In this document: piece by piece, positions 33,972-53,905 of the stretch
Numbering within the stretch: the first letter of the stretch is position 1
Layout: each line of letters opens with the position of its first letter
Origin: Pohlia nutans
Taxonomy: Eukaryota; Streptophyta; Bryopsida; Bryales; Mniaceae
Assembly: GCA_022496805.1 (NCBI GenBank)
Contig: CM040094.1
Location: 3,557,501-3,621,500 of the forward strand
Length of the DNA: 64,000 bases
Direction: 5' to 3'
Translations under genes and position numbers: made by a program
Notes under the pieces: generated by a model
The model's database searches: none
What the model saw: the letters and a program-made list of their open reading frames with translations, nothing else
What the model was told of the DNA's origin: nothing

Positions 33972-34050
33972 CATCACACTCTCCATTAAAATTCCACTAT
34001 TGAAGAGGTTTAACAATATGACTATTAGTGTAAGTGGGCAATAAATTTAG

Positions 34051-34573
34051 CTAAACCTCTAAATGAACGATCAACCATTTTTGTGGCTACAGCCGGAACA
34101 ATAATGATTGCCCATGGTCAGAAAAAGATAATTCACAAGATTTGATTTATTTATTTTTATCAAAATTGGGGGTAGAAATCATGTTCTAGTGTTGTTTGAT
34201 GCATTTCATTTGCAAAATTGAGGTTCATTAAGGAATCTTTCAATGACAAAGACCTCAATATTGTTCTAGTGTTATAAAACTTACTGTTTCAAGAAATTGA
34301 AGATGTTCTCTCATTTGAAATTTTTTCGTTTTTTAATTTTAGAGTAGAAAAATCTAATTTTAACCAATCATACCAAATTCTAAGGTAAATAGTGCTTGTG
34401 AATTCATTAAATGAGTAACTAAAATTGTTTCTAAAAGTTTGACTGTACAAATGATTACTAAACATCATGCTTCTGATTGTCTTTGTTGAACCAAACTTCA
34501 TCATAGTTGCAGAAGTAACATTTTATAACAAATGAAAGTTTTGTTCTTACTCCCTCTGTTATTTAGGAATTAA
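34051..34573. mobile_element. TTAA-type element, 0.55-kb family, copy 4
   Basis: Left end degraded (CTAAACCTCTAAATG), right end CTCTGTTATTTAGGAATTAA. Internal AACTTCATCATAGTTGCAGA and TAACATTTTATAACA match the family. It abuts another TTAACCCTTGATTGCC start. Confidence 0.6.
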
Positions 34574-35480
34574 CCCTTGATTGCCTAATCGACCATAAAT
34601 GGCCGATTCAAAATTTCAAAATTTTAAAAAAGTTCAGCCCACTTTCAATGTCACTTTCAATAACAATTTTGAGCGTCATTTCCCCCCCCCCCCCCCCCCC
34701 CCCCCTTGTAGATATTGAAACTAAGCAACTTTTCCAAAAAGAAAATCTGAAAAAGCTTTTATCAATTTTCTTCAAAAGCCTTGAAAGTGATAGCATGATC
34801 TTAAACTGCCACAATTTTTAAAATTTGCCCGGTATGGAATCTTTAGGTTTTTTATCAAATAAGATCAGTTCTAACATGACCAAAGTAACCACCATATAAA
34901 ACCAACTTTATTGACCTATCCTACTTGATTCCAAGTCAAAATGACTAAACATGTATTTTTTATGAATTAAAAAAAAAATCTTATGCATTGATTATTAAAT
35001 AATTCATAGCATTTTTCCAAAATTTAACCATATGGATGTTGTCTTCCTGTTGTGCTACACATATGTTTAAATTTGAAGCCCATAAAATTTGCCAATAAAG
35101 AAAATTAATGTAGAGTGTGTGAAACGGTGTGTTCATATCAGTTTAAATAATGTTCTACTCTAGCCAGTGGCAGATGTAGTAATAGTTAACTAGTTAAGCT
35201 TGTAGTTCAATTTCAAAGGTCATAGGTGTCAACTGGAGGTTAGTTCAAGCACTGAAGTGAGCAATTAGATCTCTGAAGGTTCTGGGTTCGAGGCTGATTG
35301 CAGCATGTTGGTGATCGGGTTCAGACGCAATGCAGGAGTGCAGGACTGATGAAGGACTGAGGTGAGGTGGCGTATATAGAGTGGGTCGGAGGTGACGTGG
35401 CATATACAAGGTGGGCCCAAAGGCGAGGTGACGTGTACGGTCGGCCGCATGTGAGCTGGCGTGTGCAAGGCGGGGCCCAA
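34574..35480. other. Spacer with poly(C) tract and tRNA-like box B
   Basis: A run of 24 C lies at 34682-34705. At 35277-35297 GGTTCTGGGTTCGAGGC resembles a pol III B-box, and 35340-35475 is GC-rich with loosely repeated GAGGTGACGTG units. This may be a SINE or small retroelement end; it does not fold as a tRNA. Confidence 0.3.
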
Positions 35481-36112
35481 ATTTTATATAATTTTTTAAA
35501 AATTGTTTTTATAAATGGAATTGATTTTATATTGGATTAATAAACATTAAACATTATATCAATCATGTTTTGGCACAATATCGACAACTATCGTTACGAC
35601 ATAAAACCAACATTGTTGTAATGTATGTCGATTTATTATCGCTTTATCACTAAATCAATGGCAATTTATTTATGTCGTTTCAGTGTTCATTACATGTAGT
35701 TCCTATATTGAATCAATTATTGTAGTATGGATAGTGATTTAATGTCGAAACGATATCGATTTTTATGAAAACCTAATTTGAATTGGAATTTTGCAAAAAA
35801 AGTGTCGGAAATGTATCGGACCGACTCTATGGTGAATTTGAGATGTAAATGAAGAAATACGTCTTGTGTAGGATTACTGTATGGAGAAATACAATATCCA
35901 TTCATCTATTTGCAGGTGTCGGTGGATCCATAGAAGTGCTGAATTCATCCATCTAAAGTAGAAGTGCTGAATCCATCTATGTTAAGTAAAAGTGTTGAAT
36001 CCATTTTTAGAAAATTAATAAAATATTCGGCACCCTATATATGAATCCAATCGTGTACTATGGTATACTAGATATATTATTCATTGAACTATTTGCTCAT
36101 ATTATATACCCA

Positions 36113-37220
36113 TTAACCCCTAAATGCCACAGTGTTCAGTTTCTGGACGACTAACATATTCAAACGTTCATTATGTTCTCATCAATGTCTGGATGAAAGT
36201 CATCCAATTTTTTGGACATACTTAACCCCTAAGCTCCGGAGCGACCATTTTCTGATCGCTGCCCGGAAAAAACGGGCTGCCCGGAAAAAAATCTTTTTTT
36301 GAAAAAATAAAAAATATTTTAAAATACTACATCAAGTCTACTTTCCAACCCAATTTGAATTATGGCAATCCGAGTTAAACTCCACCCGGGAGAATTTTTC
36401 AAAGTAGATCACCTCAACATTGTCTTAGTGTTACAAAATTTGCTATTTGGGGAAAGTAATGATGATTCCTCCATCGTTTCTCTTGCTTTTTTGAAGTTTA
36501 CAATAGATAGCCCAACTTTGACCAATCGTACGAAATTTTGAACTCTAAAATTGAAAATTACAATTTATACAAATTTTCGAAGGTTAATGCTTTTAAATTC
36601 ATTAAAAAATGATCTAAAGATTATTTAGGAAGTTTGACCGTACGGATAATTTGTAAAGATGATACTCTACATTTTGTCTATTGAACCAACCTTCATCAAA
36701 CATATGGAAGGCACATATTATAACACAGCTATGTTTTGTCCAATACCCCTCGGGCTTTTAGGGGTTAACCAAGTTAATGTCCTATCTAATGATTGGATTT
36801 AGTCATACTTGAGTACATATTTTTCTAAAATTACAAATGTAGAAGTATGTTAAGTCATTGACCAAGTCAAAATTGCATTGATTGCAGTTCAAAAGTGCCC
36901 TTGCAAAAATGAGGTCATAGATTTAAAAAACACAAAAATTTCAAAGAATCACCACGTTTAAGAGTATCTCATTTCAAATTCATTCTAACAAATTTTACTC
37001 AAAAAACATTAAATTTTTGTTTGTAATCAAATTTAGAAGGGACTTTTAATTTTAACTTTCAAATTTTATAATTAAGTATTGGTGATAGTATTAGTAAATT
37101 GAACCGTATGGATGAAATCTAAAATCCAAAATTTAGAAATTTCATTTGTATATCAATTCCAAAATATTCTTGAAAATAGTACGTTATGATGATTTTTCTC
37201 AAATTGTCAATTACAGGGAC
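36113..37220 (-). mobile_element. TTAA-type element, 0.59-kb family, copy 2 (interrupted)
   Basis: Inverted relative to 28134-28721: starts TTAACCCCTAAATGCC and fades near 37220 after CTCAAATTGTCAATTACAGG. A 0.55-kb family member is inserted at 36222-36768. The remaining sequence aligns with the 28134 copy on both sides of the insert. Confidence 0.65.
36222..36768. mobile_element. TTAA-flanked element, 0.55-kb family, copy 5 (nested)
   Basis: TTAACCCCTAAGCTCCGG to CGGGCTTTTAGGGGTTAA, 547 bp. The host reads GGACATAC-TTAA before and TTAA-CCAAGTTAATG after; the unoccupied relative (complement of about 28600) reads GGAGATTCTTCACCAAGTTG. One TTCA/TTAA has therefore become two flanking TTAAs. Confidence 0.78.
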
Positions 37221-40066
37221 ATCCTTCGTTCGTACAGAGGTTATGACAAGTTGTTTTTTGTGTATTTGTAATCACCCCAATTATGTGCCCGCCCACTACC
37301 TTCTTAATACCGTTAGAAAGATCTCGACGAGGAGAGGTGCACAGAATTTGTTTCATCGCATTGGGACCTATGGTGTGAAAGTTATGGGTTTTTAATCGAA
37401 TTTCTTCAATATATATTTGAATTATTATTTTTTAAATGAAGTACAGGAGTTTTTGATGTCCTTATGGGCATTGTCGGAAAGCTCTCTATGAATAGGGGAG
37501 CCGGGAGGGGAGCACTGCATTTTTTCTTCATTTTTGGACCTACAATATAAAAGTTATGGGTTTTCAATTTGTTACCATAAATTGAATTAAATCAATTTTT
37601 GGATAAATTATTCTAAGAAGCAAAAACAAAGACAGAAGCAAAAGCACGGGGAATATGAGACTTATGAGAGCACACATGTATACAAGGACTTGGGATCACG
37701 GGGAACATCAAGGCTTACTGTACATACTAGTACATGGCCATACTAGTCTATGCATTAAGACAAATTGTTTGTTGTTTGTTTAGTTTTGTTACATTGAGAT
37801 CCCACATTGAGTCCCGAGACACTCAATGTGGGAGTGTTTGTGCTCTCCCCAACCACGTTCTTTGTATTGTTAGCTATCAATGAAGAGGAGTGTACGGAAT
37901 TAGTTTCATTACATTTGAACCTACACCATAAAGCTATAGATTTTTAATTGAATTTCGTCACTATAAATTGAATTGAATTATGAAAAATGGAATATGCGAG
38001 TTTTTTTTTAAATCGTAGCAAATTTGCTATGTCCTGTTTTTATCAAAGTCGGTTCCTATGGAGTCCATTTGGATGATCCCTAGTTTGCGCGTTTGGCCGT
38101 TTGTTTGTGGTTTAGTTACGTCTACCACTTTTTCTGTCCATTAGAGTTACGTCCAGAGGGTTGCTCGCACGTGAGCAGCATTCGAGCCACGTGCCTTCCG
38201 GCCCTGCCTTTTGTTGGGGGAAGTTACTTTACTCCTATGCGTACGATTGTACTTGCGACGAAACGCGGATAGTACCCATGCTATGGTTCCCTGCGGTCTA
38301 ATCCCACATAAAGTTAGGGAGTCTACCCGAGTGACATTCTTAGCATCTTCAAAAAGCTCTCAACAAGTAGGGATGCACGCAGTTTGTTTCTTCATTTTTA
38401 GACATGCAGTGTAAAAGTTATCAATTTTGAATTGAGTTTTGTCACGGTAAATTGAATTAAATTTTGGATGAATTATTCCAAAAACAAAGCACAGGGAAAA
38501 CGTAGAACATAGGGAACATGGGGAACATTTGGACCAACGGCACGTGGCCTCACTAGAATATTTTGTATAGAAAAAAATGGAATAGCATGGAGGACACACA
38601 AGGACACGGGGAGCACGGGGAATATAGAGAGTGCGAGGAGTACAAGAGACATGGAGAACATTGGAAAGTACGAGGAACACACGGAGCACATTTAGTTCTA
38701 TGGCACATAGCCACACTACTCTATACATTAACGACGGATATTTGTTTGTCTTGTTTTGTTACGTTGAGATCTCTCCAACCTTGTGTCCGTAGGCCACGTT
38801 CTTTGTACCGGCAAAAACCTCTCATAGAAGAAGAGTGCACATAATTTGTTTCGACGCATTTTGACTTACGGTGTGAAAATTGTGAATTTTTTAACAAATT
38901 TTGTCACTATAAATTGAATTAAATTATGAAAAAAATGAAATGTGGTGGTTTTTGATGTTATTTTGGGCATCAACGGAAATCTCTTGACGAATAACAGTGC
39001 ATTAAGTCATTTTATATCTTTAGGACTTTAGGTTGGACTTTAGGTTGGACCTATGGTGTGAAAGGTATGGATTTTTGATAGAATTCCGTCACCGTAAAAT
39101 GAATTAAATTATGAATAAAGTAAAAGTACACAAAACGCAGGGAACACACGGCAATATGGAGAGCACAAGAATGTACGAAAATATGGGGAATACAAGGAGC
39201 ATTTCGGCCAATAGCACATGCTACACTAGTCTATACACTAAATTAGTTTTTTGTTTGTTTTGTTTTGTTTTTTTTTGTTTTTTTTTGTTTTGTTTTGTTT
39301 TTTGTTTTTAATTATGTTGAGACCTCCTTGACCATGCACCCACTTGATGCGTTCTTTGTACTAGGAGGAATGGTGCACAAAGTTTGTTCCACTGGGTTTT
39401 GACCTATAGTGTAACAATTATGGATTTCAAATCAAATTTTGTCATTGGAAATTGAATCAAATTATGAAAAATGGAAAATGGGAGATTTTATGTCATTCTA
39501 GGCATTGTCCAAAAACTCTCAACGAGTAGAGGTGCACTAATTAAAAGCTTTTTCGTAACTTTTGGACCTATAGTGTGAAAGTTATGATTTACAATATTGC
39601 AAATTGAATTAAATTCTTGGGGAACATCTCCTAGACCTTGAGCCCGCCACCCGCTTTCTTGGCATCATCGAAAAGCTTTTAATGAGGAGTACACTAAAAG
39701 CATTTTGTGGCTTGTCGACCTCTTGGGGGGAGCACTCCCTTGTATATTTTGCATACACGTGCGATAATGACCTATTTATTTGGGGGGTTATTTACCTTGC
39801 AAAAAATATTATAAGGTGATGGTATTTTACATGTAAACATGTTTCACTTTTTTTAAATCCCCTATTTTACATGTATATTTTTTACAAAATTTATCTACAA
39901 TGAATATATTGGACCCTATTTTTTATCGCACGTTGTTTCTAAAAATTTCGCCAGTGAACCCCCCGAGGTCGACTTACGATGTACACGTTATGGATTTTCA
40001 ATTGAATTTCATCACAATAATTTGAATTAATCATGGATCGATTATTCTAAAAATAAAATAAAAAGT
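37221..40066. repeat. Degenerate tandem array, 2.8 kb
   Basis: A segment resembling GACCTATGGTGTGAAAGTTA then ATTTTGTCAC.ATAAATTGAATT recurs near 37366, 37546, 37916, 38398, 38862, 39050, 39401, 39565 and 39970. Intervals of about 160-190 bp and 350-480 bp largely alternate. Longer units include CACGGGGAACAT-like, CACTAGTCTATACATTA-like and TTGTTTTGTTACGTTGAGA-like text. A 10-bp hairpin CCCACATTGA/TCAATGTGGG lies near 37801-37832. Only short ORFs. Confidence 0.65.
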
Positions 40067-41420
40067 AAAAGTGTGGTTTCTAGGAACACTATGTCAACAA
40101 CACAAAGCCATATTAGTAATAAATATATGTAAAAATAAAAGTAAAATTTAATGTAAAAGCTAAATTCTTCATGTTATAAACAGTGATATACATATATATA
40201 TAAATATATTTTTTCATTTGCAAAATATAACTAATTGAAGGAAATTGTGAATTTTCAACAATTATGGGGAATCCGATTGTATGTTCTATTTGCCACAATA
40301 ATCTTGATGATCCTTTTACAACTATTTGTAATCATCAATTTTGTAGGTCATGTTTAAATAACTGGCTTAATGCACAACAACAAAGACACAAAATAGCACA
40401 ATGTCCTTTATGTAGACACAACTTGCAATACTTAGTTGATCAAATTAGGAATTCAAACAAACTTTTGGAAGATTTAAATGAATTTCAAGTACGTCTTGAT
40501 GAACTTCGAGTACGTCTTGGTGAATTTCAAGTACGTCTTGATGAATCTCAAGTACGTATTCATGAATGTCAAGTATGTCTTAATGAATTCATAGACAATT
40601 GCAAGGTGTTCAATCAAAAGAAAATTGAAGGGCTTATCAATGAATTAAGAAATTAATATGCAAAAATAGGCCTTCAATTAGTTGCTAAGATGGAAACAGT
40701 TATTGGAAGACAATTCTTTAAATCAAGGGATGGTGGATCAAAAGAGGCATTATGCCAAGGATACAATTATATTTAAAAATGGTTGATAAAGAGGCAAAAG
40801 GTATTCAAAAAGAAACTATTGAAGTCAGCAAGAGCTTTCAACTTAGACGAGTTGCTAATTCAATCAAAACTTTGGTTATACAAATTGCTTAATGTAAAGA
40901 ATTCTCTTAGAAACAAGCCTATGGATTAAAAAAAGTAAAAATTGAATAGCAAGTACTTCAACTACATGATCAAATTTCTACCAGAAAGTTGTGATCTAAT
41001 GATTGATGGATCAAAAGAAGCTTCAGGAAGCAAAAGAAACAAAAATCAAAAAAAGAAACTATAGAATGAAGGGAATTTTTTAAAAGACTTGATTTGAACC
41101 AAGATAATTCTATTTTTAGTAGGTTAGTTCAAAAAAAATGATAGTTGACTTACTGTTGATATCAAAACTCCAAGCTAATTTAGTTATATCACAACAGAAT
41201 TATTAGGCAATGTATTTGGATTAACCATCCTATAAGACTAGTATCAATCAATCATTGTACATTATTTTTATATGTCAAGCTTTTTGAAAACTATGAGATT
41301 AGTTTGCATGATTGTTTTCCAATGTTCAAAACTTGTTCTATTCTAAAGAAATATTTTAAGATACAAGACATTTGACACTTATATATGGTTATATTCTCCA
41401 TTTTATGCCACGATGTATTT
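40067..41420 (+). repeat. RING-bearing repeat, copy 1
   Basis: This region matches, in reverse, about 58600-59812. Shared landmarks are GTGGTTTCTAGGAACACT upstream, CTAAAT.CT.CATGTTATAA, the ORF start ATGGGGAATCCGATTG, GTTGATAAAGAGGCAAAA downstream, and the GACACTTATATATGGTTATA end. Downstream of the RING ORF, codon-like text continues near 40780-40890. No terminal repeats or transposase identified. Confidence 0.6.
40264..40656 (+). CDS. Small RING-HC finger protein with heptad repeats (130 aa)
   Basis: Intact single-exon ORF. The N-terminus holds a C3HC4 RING: CSICHNN, CNHQFCRSC, then CPLCRH, with expected spacing for two zinc sites, so an E3 ubiquitin ligase activity is plausible from family knowledge. 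Residues about 73-108 are six near-identical heptads of the VRLDEFQ type, predicting a coiled coil. The gene lies inside a repeat; its second copy at 59432-59641 is broken. TATA-like AT-rich sequence precedes the start. It may be a host RING gene captured by a mobile element or part of that element; expression is unknown. Confidence 0.6.
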   Translation: MGNPIVCSICHNNLDDPFTTICNHQFCRSCLNNWLNAQQQRHKIAQCPLCRHNLQYLVDQIRNSNKLLEDLNEFQVRLDELRVRLGEFQVRLDESQVRIHECQVCLNEFIDNCKVFNQKKIEGLINELRN

Positions 41421-42846
41421 AACAAGGTATTCAAAATTAAATTTGAAGAAATCTGGTTGAAAATTGTCATTATTCTTGACATAACATAAAACTTATGGTA
41501 GCTACAATCTTCATTCAAATCAATATCAGACTCTAAAGCAAGCCCTAAATAAAATTATTTGAGTCTACAATTTTTGACTAGAAAGATGTAATTATTTCTA
41601 ACTAAATCTATAAAAAAAACACTACAATATGAAAATATTAGTCCTATATGTGTAGGGAAAAATTGCACCTTCAATTTACAATTATAGCCTAAAACAACTT
41701 GCTTCTTACGACTGTAAGACTAGACAAAATGAAGATTGTAGAAAAGCTAATTGAAAAGAGTGTCTCAAAGTGGAAACTCTTGTTGAACTCACTGTAAACT
41801 CGATTTGAGTTCAAAAAGAGTGCAAAACTAGTGTATGGTGAGTTGGAGAATATTCTAAAGGAAAGCCTTACACGATTGTCTGTTATGGAACCCATGACCT
41901 CCTCAATGCTAGGAGAGAGTTCCCACAAGTTCCTCCAACCCTAAAGAACTATTTATGAAAGGACCAATGGACTATTCATAAACAGTGTTTGTCGGAATCT
42001 GTTGTTATTGTGATGGAGACTCAAGGTTAAAGTTGGAACTTACAAGGTCTGTTTTTGAATAGCTCTAGTGCATTCAATATATTTGGAAGAGTAGTATTTC
42101 ATTTGTGCTTTTGATTGAGTTTTTTCCATTATGTTTTGAAATCAACTTAAGTTGTGAATACACATATTAAGATAGAAAGTGATTTAAAACATATTCAAAT
42201 TATTTTTGGATTAGAGTATCTATTATTAACACATAATGGTGCACAAACGCACGCATAATCTCCATGATGTTTTCATCTCTAAAACGGTCGCGGCGGACTC
42301 CGCCATGGATTTACCTAATTGAAAGTGTTTTTTTTAAATCCAAGGTCCTCATATATAAGGCGGAATATACATATGCATAATAAAGAATGATGGATTTTCT
42401 AAAATATTTATGCACAGCATTCTTTCTTCTTTCACAAAACATATTAAACAAGTCTTCTTTAAATCTCTTCAATGAATATCCACTAGAGCTTTGCAATGTT
42501 ATGTATCTAATACATGACACGCCCATTACATGACTGACAACATGACCATGGCCTGCTTGTATTTGCTCTTAGGTAAAACCTGTTTCAAATTAATTAATTA
42601 CTTTTCCTCCAAAAGTGCCACATGTCCTCTTGTGATTGGTTTATGGTGATGTGGACCCCTCAATGTATGATGTGGAAATTAGATTTCGATACAATATTGT
42701 CTTAATTTGACCTTCACATACGGTATCTCATTCGTAGAATTAATGAAGTGAACTTTTCAAAACACTCATTGATAAAACACTCATTGTTCACCTCATAGAT
42801 GAGCATTTAGAAGTTGAATCATGTAAAGGGTGAATTCCGCTATTTT
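41421..42846. other. Spacer with coding-like repeat fragment
   Basis: 41710-42000 matches 13130-13439 in inverted orientation and translates with stops to similar text. 42616-42700 matches 21610-21700. A short GC-rich patch GGTCGCGGCGGACTCCGCC is at 42287-42305. No gene. Confidence 0.4.
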
Positions 42847-43337
42847 TTAACCCTTGAGCGCGCAAGGAGCTTCGGGGGGCCATGTTTGATCGTCTTTCAG
42901 TCAAACACGGATTTTCACTTAGTTCTTAATTTCAAATGAAAATGGTTCCAACTAATAAAGTGTGGAAGCTATCTTCTAACTTATAGTCCAATTTACAGTT
43001 CTTCAATATTGTTAAAATTGCATTATTTATGGCATTTTAACGCCCAGAACCCTAAAATTCCAATATACATTGCAATCAAATTTCAATGTCAAATTTTCAA
43101 TCAAATTTCTTTTTAAGTAAGCTCAAGAAGCATGCCACCCACACCTTGTTGTTCATCACTATCATTCACATTTTTTTTAAGTTCATACTATTTTAGACAT
43201 TTTGTAATTAATATGACTATTACAAGAGAAAAAGTTTGTTATATGAGAAAAATACCCAAAAAATTCAATACATCTTAAAATGTGGTAAATTTATGAGGTT
43301 TGACCAGAGAAATGTAGTGTGGACGCCTAAGGGTTAA
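42847..43337. mobile_element. TTAA-flanked element (491 bp)
   Basis: TTAACCCTTGAGCGCGC left and GTGGACGCCTAAGGGTTAA right, with TTAA at both edges. Non-coding and not obviously related internally to the other families in the window. Confidence 0.55.
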
Positions 43338-43361
43338 GATTTTTTTGTGAGGATGATGTGT

Positions 43362-43520
43362 AGATAGATAGATAGATAGATAGAAATCTTTGACCTCTTT
43401 CAACGTAGGAATGAATGATGTGTCTTTGTAATGATATTGACTCAATGCTTACTAGACAAAAGGCCATTGGTGCAAAACTAATCTCTTTGCGAGAATAAAC
43501 ACTATAGTAACCAATAACCA
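43362..43520 (-). repeat. SINE-like dispersed repeat, copy 5
   Basis: On the minus strand it runs TTACTATAGTGTTTATTCTC, AGTTTTGCACCAATGGCC, AAGACACATCATTCATTCC and ends in five to six TATC units. It matches the 4639 copy over its whole length, defining the element at about 150 bp. Confidence 0.6.
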
Positions 43521-44572
43521 GTAATAAATAACCATATTTAGTAGTTGAATAGATTTCTAGTATAATTTGATTTTGGTGCAGTTTAAGATTGCCAAGTTAT
43601 GAGTTCTGCGGTTGTTTGATGAAGGCTATATATCACAATTGTGTGGTCCATGTTCGATTCTCGTTCTATCCGTTGAGCAGTTATTTGATATACATGACTT
43701 AGTGCTGCTATTGAATTATCATAGATATGAAAGTTGTAACAACCAACCAGCTCGATTTTACCTTTCTAAAACAAGTGTTTACGCCAAGGTAATAGAAAAC
43801 AACAAATATAAATAAATAGTGGTCTTCGCCACTAGCCCCCCCCCCCTCCCTTTTGCTATTCTTTTCTCTATATCCTATTGGTAGTGGTTGGTTATTATGT
43901 GTTTGATAGAGGTTTTAGATAGTTTGAATTTTGTTTCAAGGTGTTTCATTGAGGGAGCATGTGTTGATTCTCTAGCTCTGGCCATGATGATCATGAGTGG
44001 GTCTACTTTCCAACCTTGGTGAATGATGCTAAGTATTAATTAATGGTTGATATTTTTGGATTTTATTGTCTATTGTTTCTTGTGAGAATTTTTTGTTGGT
44101 GTATGTGAATTCAGTAAAGTATATTGTGAAGTTGTCTTCTATGGAAGTCCTTAAATCTCACCTTAAATTTGATACATTATTGGGATTAAATCTGACATTG
44201 CAATGATATCTTTATGTTCAAAGTAAAAGCCACTAGGGTAGTGTGTTTTCATGTGGGTTGTTAGGATAATGTACACAGTGATGTTTCCTACTTGTTTGCA
44301 TTAAATACATCAACACTTTTTGATCCATTATTTTTAAATATGAAAACCAATGAATAATTTATACCATAAACAAAATTTTCATTTTGTGAAAGTGATATCT
44401 TGCACGATTGCTTGAAAATTGTATAAAAATATCATCAAAATATAATTTATTGAATTTTTCATTTCAAAACCATAAATCCTTAGTCCTTTAAGAATTAAGA
44501 ATGACTTAAAGTACATTTTTGGTCTACATTCACTTTCTTAAAATCACTCATAGCACTAAGTGTGAATTCAAC
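43521..44572. other. Intergenic, no gene seen
   Basis: AT-rich. A C-run of about 12 lies near 43835. A piece of the 0.24-kb TTAA family (CCATAAATCCTTAGTCCTTTAA) appears at 44468-44490. No supported ORF. Confidence 0.35.
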
Positions 44573-45003
44573 TTAACTCCTAAAGGATACAGTCAGGGTG
44601 TCTTTAGAATTAATGATTTGATCAAAACCATTATAAAGTACTATCTAGAAGAATATTTTGGAATTGATGTACAAATCATGGTTGTAGACTTTGAATTTTA
44701 GATTTCATCCATACCAAATTTCAAGATATAAAAATAGAATTTGTAATTTTGGTGAATTCAAGTCGCAAATACTTCTAAATTCATTAAATGAGAATCTAAA
44801 ACTATTTTTGAAAGTTTGACCATGCAAATAATTACTACACATCATGCTTCTCATTTTCTCTTTTAGACCAAACTTCATGCGAATAATTACTACACATCAT
44901 GGTTCTCATTTTCTCTTTTAGACCAAACTTCATCAAAGTTGCAGAAGTAACATTTTATAACACCTCTAAGTTTTGCCCTTTCCCCCAAGTTAATGTCCAT
45001 CGA
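44573..45003. mobile_element. Chimeric TTAA-type element (0.59-kb left, 0.55-kb right)
   Basis: Starts TTAACTCCTAAAGGATAC and follows the 28134 family to about 44710, then switches to the right half of the 0.55-kb family (44720-45003). A 55-bp stretch containing CATTTTCTCTTTTAGACC is tandemly duplicated at about 44822-44932. Confidence 0.5.
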
Positions 45004-45426
45004 GTCATCATATACTGCTCTGAAGGCAACCACTTTCATAAAAGAATTTACATTCCAAACAGAATGATGGGAAGTTTTACATTTGAAGGGCACCTTTGCC
45101 TTCACATGGAAATCCAGCCACCTTGAAAATTTGCCCTTCAAAATGAAGTTTTGGTCTTCAAAACGTTATCCTTACTCCAATAAGAAGCCTCAACAATCCT
45201 TTTGGTAACATGATAAGCATAAGGGTCATTTTACCAAATTTGACATACAATCTTCCAGTTTATTTCACGCATATACATGAACATTTTTTTAGCATGAGCA
45301 GCTAGCTAGGTTATGATCTTCATTGAATGAATCAAAGAACTCTTGAAATCTGGAGTGGGAATTTTAAAACAGTTACTACTTACTTAATTTTTTGAGCTCC
45401 CGGTATGGCTGTAAAAGTACTAACAG

Positions 45427-45800
45427 TACACTAAATAGTGTATTTAGTGTGAGGTGATGAATAATGTGCTTACCCCTACTACTTGTCTAACACTAATTGT
45501 CAATTTGTGGGTAATTAGTGTTGGCGGTTATCATCCAATTTGATTCATTTTCAGTTATCATCCAATTTGATTCATTCCATTTCTAAAATTTCAGTTTTTC
45601 CATCTAAACTTTCATCTCAAGTTTCATTCCTTACTCACACTAAATATCCATATCTCAAAAGATCACAATGTCAAAACGTTATTATTCTTCATAAATAGTG
45701 TGAGAATTCACATTTAGTGTTTTTACAAAAGTAGGTTTTTTGATATTTAGAGTGATGTTCGCAATTACAGTGCCTCACACTAAATACACTATTTAGTGTA
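45427..45800. mobile_element. 374-bp element with perfect 28-bp inverted ends
   Basis: Arms 45427-45454 and 45773-45800 are perfect complements. Each arm itself contains ACACTAAATA.TATTTAGTGT, a palindrome, so each end can fold alone. A 26-bp tandem duplication (TTATCATCCAATTTGATTCA) lies at 45527-45579. Non-coding. Confidence 0.7.
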
Positions 45801-46135
45801 GCGATTCAAGTTCTTCACCAACAAATCAGAATATTTTACACAATCAATAGCCACTTCTCCCTAAGTTACTTGATACAGCCCGGCACTTACTAATTCTTAG
45901 CTGCTGGCACTCACTCTACTGTCCAGTAAGCGTTCCATATCCACACCATGCGTTCCACTAATAAAGCCAGCAGCAGCTAAATGACTGAAATTTACAGTAT
46001 TTCGAATTTGAAAGTTCCAACAATAATTGTACAGTGCGGACAGACCTCCAATATTGATGGGCCAAGTTTAGGTCTAGGGGTCCGTCTGCTTTTCATGCGC
46101 AATAAACTTCATAACCAAACTGTTAAAAGGTTTAA

Positions 46136-53905
<7,770 letters not shown>

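Larger units (their letters stand above)
30187..35847. mobile_element. Candidate 5.7-kb element with degenerate inverted ends
   Basis: Sequence from 30187 (TACATCCGAATTC...TTTTCCGA) and the complement of 35805-35847 agree at about 30 of 43 positions by eye. Both ends are followed inward by dense CGATA/TATCG, ACGACAT and CGTTTCGACATCG-type motifs (30210-30620 and 35570-35830), as in subterminal regions of DNA transposons. The interior contains several TTAA elements and no transposase. Tentative. Confidence 0.3.

Noticed and set aside
35277..35300. Possible tRNA gene at a B-box-like GGTTCTGGGTTCGAGGC
   Set aside because: No acceptor, D or anticodon stem can be formed around it.
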